Below, piece by piece: positions 8,605-15,381 of a stretch of DNA of 21,532 nt. Source of the stretch: Porphyrobacter sp. UBA7686 (GTDB lineage Bacteria > Pseudomonadota > Alphaproteobacteria > Sphingomonadales > Sphingomonadaceae); NCBI GenBank assembly GCA_002482865.1, contig DLGU01000044.1, positions 25,994 to 47,525 on the forward strand, given 5' to 3'. Position numbers and translations under genes: made by a program. The notes beneath the pieces are model-generated. The model did no database searches, was not told where the DNA came from, and worked only from the letters and a program-made list of their open reading frames with translations. Position 1 is the first letter of the stretch, and each line of letters starts with the position of its first letter.

Positions 8605-9626
8605 TGCAACATCCTGTCCATGATGGGGTCCATGCCGAACCGCAGCGGATCGGTGGCGGGCAATCCTGTGCGCTGCGTCATATCGGCGCAAAGCTCCCGC
8701 GCCCGGTCTTCATCGATCCCCGAGGTATCGAGGCTCACTCCGACGAACCGAGTGGCGGCGTTCGTCAGCCGGGCAATATCCAGGTACCGCGCGATGGCCG
8801 CTTCGACCGGCACGATCGGATAGTCCGGAAAGGACTTGATGGTCTGAAGATCGGGCTGGTGGCACAATATCAGTGCGTCAGGCTGGCTCCCGTGGATCAG
8901 GCCCACAGTGACTCCGGCATAGGCGGGATGGAACAGCGAGCCCTGACCCTCGATCACGTCCCAATGATCGTCGGCCGCATCGGGAGACAGGCATTCGGCC
9001 GCGCCGGCCACGAAATCCGCCACCACGGCATCGATCGCGACGCCGCTACCCGATATCATGATCCCGGTCTGGCCCGTGGCGCGGAAATCGGCTGCGAGAC
9101 CTCTGGCCTTGAGGGCGTTCGTCAACGCCAGCGCGGCGTATTTCTTGCCGATTGCGCAATCGGTCCCGACCGTCAGGACGCGCTTGCCCCGGCGCTTGCG
9201 TCCGGTGGCGACGGGGAAGCTGGTATCGCTATGCCTCACATCATGGAGCTTGCGCCCCAGGCTGGCGGCCAGTGTCGCAAGCTCCGCGATGGCATTCAGT
9301 CGGGTGTGAAGGCCGCTGACAATATCAAGCCCTGACCGGAGCGCTTCGGTGAGACTAGCGATCCAGTGTCCGGGCAGCAGGCCGCCAACCGGCGCGACTC
9401 CGATCAAGAGCGCTTTGGCTCCGGCGGCAGCAGCCTCCTCCGGACCCATGTCTGCAAGGCCAAGATCGATCGCTGCGGGCGACAGCCGCCATTGCCCGGT
9501 GCAGGCTTCCGGAGCCCAATAGCAGACCCCGGCCCCGGTCTTTGCGACGGAACGGTGCTGTTCGTCGCCAACGAAGACAAGATAGGGCCTAGGCAAGGCC
9601 CTGACCGGCAACGGAGTCCCGTTCAT
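8595..9626 (-). CDS. dgcN: DUF1611 protein, DgcN-like D-glutamate N-acetyltransferase
   Basis: A 343-residue member of DUF1611 (COG3367), formerly labelled a putative NAD-dependent epimerase. The family hallmarks are visible: a P-loop-like GTDCAIGKK (154-162), ATGQTG (183-188), VVADFVAGAAE (201-211), EGQGSLFHP (226-234) and IHGSQPDALIL. The characterised homologue DgcN from Pseudoalteromonas acetylates D-Glu to N-acetyl-D-Glu, the first step of a D-glutamate catabolic route completed by DgcA and a deacetylase. The adjacent dgcA-like gene supports the same role here. The start ATG lies 11 bp after the TonB receptor stop with AGGA upstream, so it should belong to the receptor transcript. The required N-acetyl-L-glutamate deacetylase is not in this window and may be encoded elsewhere. 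Family assignment is near certain; substrate identity is transferred from the homologue. Confidence 0.88.
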   Translation of the reverse strand: MNGTPLPVRALPRPYLVFVGDEQHRSVAKTGAGVCYWAPEACTGQWRLSPAAIDLGLADMGPEEAAAAGAKALLIGVAPVGGLLPGHWIASLTEALRSGLDIVSGLHTRLNAIAELATLAASLGRKLHDVRHSDTSFPVATGRKRRGKRVLTVGTDCAIGKKYAALALTNALKARGLAADFRATGQTGIMISGSGVAIDAVVADFVAGAAECLSPDAADDHWDVIEGQGSLFHPAYAGVTVGLIHGSQPDALILCHQPDLQTIKSFPDYPIVPVEAAIARYLDIARLTNAATRFVGVSLDTSGIDEDRARELCADMTQRTGLPATDPLRFGMDPIMDRMLQCA

Positions 9627-9637
9627 GCCACTATGTC

Positions 9638-11974
9638 CTAGAACTGGCCGCTGATCCGCAGGATAAAGGAACGTGGCTGCACAATGGCGGCCTGACCGGT
9701 CTGGCCATTGAATCCGGCAGCGCTGCGGTAGCCAGTGATCCCGACGGTGTTGCCGATGTTCCGGGCCAAAGCGTCGAAACGGTAATTGCCGAATTCCAGC
9801 CCGGCCCGCAGATCGACCGTGTCATAGTCTGGGATTTCAGGGTTGTTGCTAAACAACGGGAAGGCAATGAATTCGCCATTGCGTTCACCGATATGTGACC
9901 AGCTACCGCCCAGCCGCACTGCGGCGGTATCAGACAGCGGGATGCGGTAATCGAAATCCACTGTGCTGGAGAATTTCGGCACATAAGGAAGATTGTCTCC
10001 CGCGAGACCCGCGATGCCCGGCGCATCAGAGGTCAGCTCGGCATCGACCGCGCTACCCGACCAGCTGATGGTGAAGTTCTGCACGGGGGTGGCAGAGAAC
10101 GCCCACTCGATCCCCTGACTGCGCGCCTCCCCGCCATTGGTGGTCACGAACACGGTCTGGCCGCCGGGCGGTGTCACGCCGCCCAGCACCTGCACGTCGG
10201 TCCAGTCGATCCGGTAGACAGCAACATCGAAGGCCAGCGGCCCGAGGTCGCCCTTGGCGCCGATTTCGTAATTGACGGTGTTATCCGGATCAAATGCGGC
10301 AGGAATGCCGTTCTGGCCAGCGCCCGCCACGGTCAGCGGGCCGCCCGGACGGTATCCGGTCGCGATCCGGCCATAGATCGAAACGCTGTCAGACACAGCA
10401 AATCGCGGAGCGATCGAATAAGTGAACTTGTTTTCCGAGGAATCGAAGGCAACCACGCTGGCAATGGCCGGGTTCGTCGCGCTCGGAACCCCGGTGAACA
10501 CCCCCGGGAAATTTGTCAGCGTGCCGTCTTGACGGATATCGGTGTAACGCCCCCCGACCGAGATATCGAACCGTTCGGAAAGCTTGAAGGTCACATCACC
10601 AAAGCCCGACCACTCACTGTAATCGGCTTCGGTCCGCTGTGCGCCGAGACCCAGTCCACCAATCCCCGGAATGAACGGCAGAACTGTCACCGGGCGGCTG
10701 ATCTGGGCGGCCGCGAAGGTCTGGAAATCCTGAGCGAACAGAACGTCTTCGCGCGAATGGAACACACCCACCTGCCACGAAAGCCAATCTGCGCCGCTGC
10801 CGGGCGCGGATGCCAGCCGCACTTCCTGATTGAACTTGCGGTGATCATTGTCCTGCACCAGCGGCACCACAATCGGTTCGCCAAAGGCCGGACCGAATGC
10901 GCCTGCAAGTGTGACACCCGGTCCTCCGGGGCCATTGCCGATATCAAAGCCGAGCCGGCGATCAACCTTCACGAAGCTGGTGGAACTGGTCAGCTGAGCA
11001 AAGCCGAGATCGTAATCAATCACCGCATTGGCAAACTGCGAACGGGCCGAGCTTCCACCCTGAAAGGCCTTGCGATCGCTGGGCGTGCCGCCCACCAGAT
11101 TGAACGAACGCGCCGTTTCGCCGTTCGGTGCCGTTGGCGCGCCGACCACTTCGACCACGCCTTCGGCGCCATATTCTTCCTCCTGATAGGCGCCGGTCAG
11201 CCGGATTGTCAGCCGGTCAGTGGGCTTGAAAAGGAGGGAGGCGCGCCCACCCCAACGTTCACCCCGGTTGACATCTTCGAGCCCAAGCAGGGGATTGTCG
11301 ATGAAACCGGGCGTATCGATGAAGTAGCCGACGGCCCTCAGCGCAAGCTTGTCCTCGATCAGCGGAAGGTTGAGCGCGCCTCTGATGCTGGGGGACGTCT
11401 CGCCATCCTTGACTGTCTCGATGCCGACTTCGGCCGATCCCGAAAAGCGTGTCAGGTCCGGTGCACGGGTGACATATTTCAGCAGCCCGCCTTGCGCTGT
11501 CGCACCATAGAGCGTGCCTTGCGGGCCGCGCAGGACTTCGGTCCGCTCAAGATCATAAGTCTCGAAATTTGGCGTCACGGTCGAGCCGTTGCTGAGCGCG
11601 CTGGTCGAACTCAGAACGACGTCGTCCATCATCGTGGCAACGCTGGCGCCCGCGCCCCCGGTGTTCTGGCCACGCAGGATCAGCCTGAGATCCGTGCCGC
11701 CGCGATCATCGATGGCAAAGCCGGGGACCAGTGCGGCGAAATCGCGGATGTCGGTAAGCGCGCGTTCTTCAAGGATATCGCCGGAAACGGCGGTGACGGC
11801 AAACGGCACTTCAACCAGCGATTGTTCGCGGCGATTGGCGGTCACCAAAATCTCGCTAGGGGAAACAGATTCTTCCGTGTCGGCCTGGTCCTGGGCAGAG
11901 GCCACCTGCGAGCAAAGCGCCAACAGGCTGGCGCTGATTCCAAACGCGAGACGCACAGAGCTCAAACCCTTCAT
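9638..11974 (-). CDS. TonB-dependent outer-membrane receptor
   Basis: A 778-residue TonB-dependent receptor that should take up a substrate through the outer membrane using TonB/ExbBD energy. A signal peptide (about 1-28, ending CSQVASAQ) is followed by a TonB-box-like EILVTA (41-46), a plug domain (about 50-165, with LRGPQGTLYGATAQGG) and a 22-strand-type barrel ending in LRISGQF with the usual C-terminal aromatic residue. The frame extends to ATG 11992, but ATG 11974 is chosen: AAGGA lies eight bases before it, while 11992 has no ribosome binding site and falls inside the operator dyad. It leads the minus-strand operon with dgcN, dgcA and dppA, which points to peptide or D-amino-acid-containing ligands. 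Receptors of this style in sphingomonads have diverse ligands, so the ligand is inferred from neighbours only. Confidence 0.95.
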   Translation of the reverse strand: MKGLSSVRLAFGISASLLALCSQVASAQDQADTEESVSPSEILVTANRREQSLVEVPFAVTAVSGDILEERALTDIRDFAALVPGFAIDDRGGTDLRLILRGQNTGGAGASVATMMDDVVLSSTSALSNGSTVTPNFETYDLERTEVLRGPQGTLYGATAQGGLLKYVTRAPDLTRFSGSAEVGIETVKDGETSPSIRGALNLPLIEDKLALRAVGYFIDTPGFIDNPLLGLEDVNRGERWGGRASLLFKPTDRLTIRLTGAYQEEEYGAEGVVEVVGAPTAPNGETARSFNLVGGTPSDRKAFQGGSSARSQFANAVIDYDLGFAQLTSSTSFVKVDRRLGFDIGNGPGGPGVTLAGAFGPAFGEPIVVPLVQDNDHRKFNQEVRLASAPGSGADWLSWQVGVFHSREDVLFAQDFQTFAAAQISRPVTVLPFIPGIGGLGLGAQRTEADYSEWSGFGDVTFKLSERFDISVGGRYTDIRQDGTLTNFPGVFTGVPSATNPAIASVVAFDSSENKFTYSIAPRFAVSDSVSIYGRIATGYRPGGPLTVAGAGQNGIPAAFDPDNTVNYEIGAKGDLGPLAFDVAVYRIDWTDVQVLGGVTPPGGQTVFVTTNGGEARSQGIEWAFSATPVQNFTISWSGSAVDAELTSDAPGIAGLAGDNLPYVPKFSSTVDFDYRIPLSDTAAVRLGGSWSHIGERNGEFIAFPLFSNNPEIPDYDTVDLRAGLEFGNYRFDALARNIGNTVGITGYRSAAGFNGQTGQAAIVQPRSFILRISGQF

Positions 11975-11991
11975 CCGACCAGTCCTTTCCA

Positions 11992-12015
11992 TTTACAAGT
12001 TGCGCATATTGTAAA
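11992..12015. promoter_or_regulatory. 24-bp operator-like dyad between TonB receptor and TetR gene
   Basis: TTTACAA (11992-11998), two bases, TGCGCA (12001-12006), two bases, TTGTAAA (12009-12015). Twenty of 24 positions are symmetric about one centre. It overlaps the predicted -10 box and start point of the receptor promoter and lies about 55 bp before the TetR-family gene. This fits a binding site by which the regulator represses both divergent units, which is inference. A second TGCGCA lies at 12023-12028 without matching arms. Confidence 0.65.
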
Positions 12016-12034
12016 TTGTAATTGCGCAGGTCAA
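12006..12034 (-). promoter_or_regulatory. Predicted promoter of the TonB receptor operon
   Basis: On the minus strand TTGACC (12034-12029) is followed after 17 bp by CAATAT (12011-12006), or after 15 bp by the better hexamer TACAAT (12013-12008). Transcription would start near 12000, leaving a leader of about 25 bases before ATG 11974. GTTGACCT is identical to the sequence at the -35 of the aldehyde dehydrogenase promoter. Confidence 0.5.
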
Positions 12035-12070
12035 CAGAAATCTCATGGTTGACACACAGGGCGGTTAGCG

Positions 12071-12763
12071 ATGGAGTCAAATGCGTTATGCGCTATCAGG
12101 ACACATGAGATGAAAGCAGGCGATGCAAAACCGTCATCGCGGCGACGGCCACGGCGAACGCAGGTCGAAAGAAGCGCGGCGACACGCGGCAAGATCCTGT
12201 CGTCCTGCGTCGAAGTGTTGCACGAGGTCGGGTATGCAGGTGCTTCAACCACAAGAATAGCCAATGCGGCAGGCGTCAGTTTAGGGGCACTCCAGCACCA
12301 GTATCCGACCAAGGCCGGCCTGATGGCAGCTGTAGTCCGCCACTTTGCGACCGTGCGTTTTCTTGCCTATCGCAAGGCATTGCGCGGTGCGCCGCAAGGC
12401 CTTCCCCGGTTTCTCGCCCTATCGCGAGCATCATGGTCGATGATCGGATCCAAGGAACTGGTCGCGGCGATGGAAATCGAGCTGGCCATGCGTGAGGACC
12501 CCGAATTGGCCGAGGCGATCGGTGACACGCTCAAGCGGCACTCTGCCTTTGTCCGGCGGCTGCTCGCCCGGATCCTTGAAGGCGTCATCCAGGCCGACGA
12601 CCCCCGGCTCGAAACCGTCCGCCTGTTGAATAATGCCATCATGTTTGGTCTTTCGCTGGAAACAATCCGCGCTGTGCCGCGCGCCGAGATCGATCGGGCC
12701 TTGGAGACTTGGGAAAGCGCTATGGTTGCGCTGTTGAGCCAGGAACCCATCAGCATTTCGTGA
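12071..12763 (+). CDS. TetR/AcrR family transcriptional regulator
   Basis: A 230-residue TetR-type repressor. The N-terminal helix-turn-helix covers about residues 35-82, with the HTH itself around TTRIANAAGVSLGALQHQYP and the typical KAGLMAAVVRHF helix after it. The rest is an all-helical ligand and dimer domain without close identity to a named regulator. Two starts are possible: ATG 12071 (AGGGCGG upstream) and ATG 12110, which would trim 13 residues and has AGGA eight bases before it. The gene diverges from the TonB receptor across a 24-bp dyad that is its likely operator. It probably represses the receptor operon, itself and perhaps the aldehyde dehydrogenase arm until an inducer from the imported substrate binds. 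It is unlikely to be an orthologue of the DgcR activator reported with dgcN and dgcA elsewhere. Confidence 0.9.
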   Translation: MESNALCAIRTHEMKAGDAKPSSRRRPRRTQVERSAATRGKILSSCVEVLHEVGYAGASTTRIANAAGVSLGALQHQYPTKAGLMAAVVRHFATVRFLAYRKALRGAPQGLPRFLALSRASWSMIGSKELVAAMEIELAMREDPELAEAIGDTLKRHSAFVRRLLARILEGVIQADDPRLETVRLLNNAIMFGLSLETIRAVPRAEIDRALETWESAMVALLSQEPISIS

Positions 12764-13064
12764 TCCGATAATGACCGGTTCGATATCGAATCCGAGGTGC
12801 TTCAGGCGTCCCGTGCGGCAAAAGCTGATGCATTGCAGCCCGGATTGGCAGGCGGCCGATTATCGAACGAGGTGACTCTGCCATTCATGGGCGCCCTGCT
12901 GGCGGTCCCCAAGGTGGTCCTTTCAGGCCCTGCGCAAAGAGGGATGAATCCATTTCCGTTTGAGATCGACTTGCCAGTTAATTCCGCCTGCGAGGGCGCT
13001 CTGGTCATCCGGGTTCGTGACAGCCGGGCAAGCTGCGACATGATGGCAGGTTCGCTGTGCAGCC
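12764..13064. other. Intergenic stretch without a convincing gene
   Basis: Open frames on both strands here (for example 12797-13237 plus and 12802-13041 minus) lack recognisable motifs and good ribosome binding sites, and the plus frame runs through the stem-loop and into the beta-helix gene. The only structure seen is a perfect 12-bp palindrome TTCGATATCGAA (12779-12790), 16 bp after the TetR stop. It has no T-tract, so it is more likely a protein site than a terminator. Confidence 0.5.
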
Positions 13065-13092
13065 GGTTGGGGGCAGCGTGGCGCCCCCAACC
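13065..13092 (-). terminator. Stem-loop after the beta-helix lipoprotein gene
   Basis: GGTTGGGGGC (13065-13074) pairs perfectly with GCCCCCAACC (13083-13092), a 10-bp GC-rich stem with an eight-base loop, starting 9 bp past the stop of the minus-strand lipoprotein gene. There is no T-run on either side, so it may act as a non-canonical terminator or as an RNA 3'-end stabiliser. Confidence 0.55.
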
Positions 13093-13101
13093 CGGCGGGC
13101 G

Positions 13102-14784
13102 TTACTTACTCTCGATTGCTCCGATATCGACGCCCGCGCCGCGCGGACGGCGGTTGCCGAAAAAGTCGCGCTGCGGGCTTCCTGCCATCCGTCCGGCATC
13201 AATCGCAGGGCTTGCAGCGAGCAGACTGAAATCCTGACGGGTCGGATCGGCAAACCGCGGATCGCCCGTCAGATTACCCGTTCCGCTGCCAATCTGAAAA
13301 CCCGTTCCCCCGCTCACGAGATTGAAGCTGAGAGCGACATTGGTCGCGCGGCTGACCCGACTCGCAAGGCGATCCGAGCGTGCCACGAAAATGTTGTTGA
13401 ACAGGAACACATCGTCAGCATCCACGACCGCAGTTTCGCTGGAAATTTCAGGATGACGCGCATTCAGCCAGCTGGTGTTGTTGATGACGTCGACGCGATT
13501 GCTGCTGTAGACATTGATGCCGCGCCCGCCATTGTCGAAAACAATGTTGTTTTCCACCAAAGCGCGCCCCGGATAGACCCCGAGCGGAGAACCGCGCTGC
13601 GTGTTGCGGGTGTCGTCGATGATGATTCCATTACCGTCAGTCACGCGGCGCTGGGCTGGGTCATCGTCGGAAAAGAAAAACGGGATGAAGTTGTAATTCT
13701 CGTAGCTGATGTTTTCACGGACAATAATCTTCACACCGGTGGAGTTGTCCGAATTCCACGGCTGATAGATCGAGATTCCGCTGTTGCCGTAGGGGGAATA
13801 CCACGCGTTGCGATACACCCGGTTCCGCTCGATCGTGATATAATCTGCCCCATTCGAGCCGATACCACCGCCGGGGAAATCGCGCACCTCGTTGTCCCGC
13901 ACGATCACATGCGCCGGACGGATGGCAGGACTGGTTCGTGTCGGCGTAATGCTGATGCCGTTTCCGCTGGTGATGGGATTGTTGAGATTGGTAGCTTCGG
14001 CCTCTGCCTGCGCTAGCGTCAGCTCTGCGCGGTTGCCTTCAAGCGTGAGCCCCTCAACGATGATGTAGGAGGCCTGCACGGCGATGGCATTCCAGTTGCG
14101 CGCGCGGATCACCGGATTCTGGCCCGGATAACCGATATAGGCGGTCCACGCATCTGCGCGGCCGCTGCGGGTGATGTTGAGCACATTTACGCTCGGGTTC
14201 GGCTCGGAATAGATCCCGGTCATCACAAGGATCGAATCCCCCGGTTGGGATATGCCGTGGGCCGCCTGCAGGGTCCGTTTTGCGGTGGCTTCTGACAGGC
14301 CGGAGGCAGTATCGCTCCCATTGCCCGACACATAGATCACGCGCCCGATATTCACTGCCACATCAGAAGTGCTGCTGGCGATCTGTCGTCCGGCCTGATC
14401 GAACCCACGCACCTCGAAGCGCTCGGTACCGATCTTGCTCGCCGTGTAGGGCACCCTGAAAGCGAAGTCGCGGTTTTCGTCGCGCGCAACCAGCACGCCG
14501 TCGCGAAACAGCGATACGCTGGCCACATTCTCGCTGGCAGTAGCAGCAAGGTTGAACCAGCCTGGCCGGCTGACTGACAAAGGGCCTGTCAGCGCGACTG
14601 TTCCCGAAGCCGGAGCGGGGGTTGCCCCGCCTCCACTTGACCCGACCATCGACGGCACGGCCGATCCATCGTCGGCGCCACCGCAGCCTGCAACAGGGCC
14701 AACCAGAGCCAGGATCGCAAGAAGTTGGAGGCAGATGCGGGAAAGCCTGGTCCGCCGCGGGGTTGCTGACAAAGTCCTGCTCAA
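13102..14784 (-). CDS. Lipoprotein with Ig-like domain and parallel beta-helix
   Basis: A 560-residue predicted lipoprotein. The N-terminus is basic, then hydrophobic (LLAILALVGP), with a lipobox VAGC giving acylated C34. A Ser/Gly/Pro-rich linker (35-60) leads to an Ig-like domain (about 60-147), then IYVSGNGSDTASGLSEATAKR opening a right-handed parallel beta-helix (about 148-530) with many N-x-(I/V)-x-x-N rungs. The end (SPAIDAG, DIGAIESK) is typical of secreted beta-helix proteins. Such folds occur in polysaccharide lyases and adhesins; no catalytic set was recognised. The start is TTG 14784: AGGAG (14792-14796) lies seven bases before it and no ATG or GTG exists upstream before an in-frame stop. 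It is flanked by a stem-loop downstream and a weakly coding region upstream, and looks monocistronic. A surface carbohydrate-binding or carbohydrate-cleaving role is possible but unproven. Confidence 0.88.
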   Translation of the reverse strand: MSRTLSATPRRTRLSRICLQLLAILALVGPVAGCGGADDGSAVPSMVGSSGGGATPAPASGTVALTGPLSVSRPGWFNLAATASENVASVSLFRDGVLVARDENRDFAFRVPYTASKIGTERFEVRGFDQAGRQIASSTSDVAVNIGRVIYVSGNGSDTASGLSEATAKRTLQAAHGISQPGDSILVMTGIYSEPNPSVNVLNITRSGRADAWTAYIGYPGQNPVIRARNWNAIAVQASYIIVEGLTLEGNRAELTLAQAEAEATNLNNPITSGNGISITPTRTSPAIRPAHVIVRDNEVRDFPGGGIGSNGADYITIERNRVYRNAWYSPYGNSGISIYQPWNSDNSTGVKIIVRENISYENYNFIPFFFSDDDPAQRRVTDGNGIIIDDTRNTQRGSPLGVYPGRALVENNIVFDNGGRGINVYSSNRVDVINNTSWLNARHPEISSETAVVDADDVFLFNNIFVARSDRLASRVSRATNVALSFNLVSGGTGFQIGSGTGNLTGDPRFADPTRQDFSLLAASPAIDAGRMAGSPQRDFFGNRRPRGAGVDIGAIESK

Positions 14785-14895
14785 TGTGATGCTCCTACGC
14801 TGTGGTTGTACCGCAAGAGGAAGGCTGCGCCCTTCTCACGGCGGGATACCGCGCCGTTGGCGGCGACCGTTTTGTCGCACGCTCCAGCAAACCGG

Positions 14896-15042
14896 TCAGA
14901 TGTGTGCGAAAGTCCCCGTTCTTCTCCAAACCTCGACGAACAGATGGATGCCGGCCTTCCACTCGGCACGCTTCGTCCCCCAGCCAAACCAGAAAGGTTC
15001 GCCGGTTGTCGGCAGCAGCAGAACAGGATCGGTGTTCGCCAT
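14896..15042 (-). CDS. Possible small protein of 48 residues
   Basis: A short frame begins MANTDPVLLLPTTGEPFWFG and ends RRTGTFAHI before TGA. It is rich in Trp and Phe. AGAGGA lies close upstream of ATG 15042, a good ribosome binding site, and an AT-rich segment (about 15085-15107) lies further up. The same frame reaches a GTG at 15111. I do not recognise the protein, and it could equally be the 3' remnant of a decayed gene. It lies 111 bp before the beta-helix lipoprotein gene on the same strand. Confidence 0.35.
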   Translation of the reverse strand: MANTDPVLLLPTTGEPFWFGWGTKRAEWKAGIHLFVEVWRRTGTFAHI

Positions 15043-15381
15043 GTCATCCTCTAGCGAAATCCGTCTAGGCATCTGATAATGTGGCGTTTTATTTAATTTT
15101 GTGTAAAGCACTGCGCGGTGTGTGGTTCTTCATCCGATGAGCGACTGGGCAGCGACCAGCGCCTGTCGATAGCGTTGCTGGCATCTCTCTTGAGGGCTTG
15201 AGCGCTCTTGTGGGTTGGAGGTGGCGCCGTTCGGGTTCGATGTCGCGCTCGTGGAGCCTGCGGGGTGACGTGATCGCGCTCGGCATGACCGTGCGCATCG
15301 CGCAGTCATGGATATCAATTGACGTATCGCTCCTCGGCTTCGAGTAAGCGGCAGCAGAACTTTTTTGGACCAGAGGAAGAG
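15043..15381. other. Intergenic stretch before the TPR gene
   Basis: No supported gene. It contains an AT-rich island (about 15085-15107) that may hold a minus-strand promoter, two short tandem CTTGAG octamer units near 15190-15206, and TTGACG at 15319-15324, a possible but weakly matched -35 element for the TPR gene. A minus-strand frame ending at 15130 gives a basic peptide without a ribosome binding site. Confidence 0.4.

Noticed and set aside
11975..11992. Upstream ATG of the TonB receptor
   Set aside because: No ribosome binding site, inside the operator dyad, and it would put six extra residues before a normal signal peptide.
10529..12052. 507-codon plus-strand open frame
   Set aside because: It lies antisense to the TonB receptor, which has an intact plug, barrel and signal peptide. 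The antisense product shows no domain.
12797..13237. Plus-strand frame after the TetR gene
   Set aside because: GTG start with no ribosome binding site, unrecognised product, and it reads through the stem-loop and into the end of the beta-helix gene on the other strand.
15130..15309. Minus-strand basic peptide with SNPNGATSNPQERSSPQER-like repeats
   Set aside because: The apparent repetition reflects short CTTGAG-type DNA repeats. There is no ribosome binding site before ATG 15309 and the longer frame is antisense to the TPR gene.
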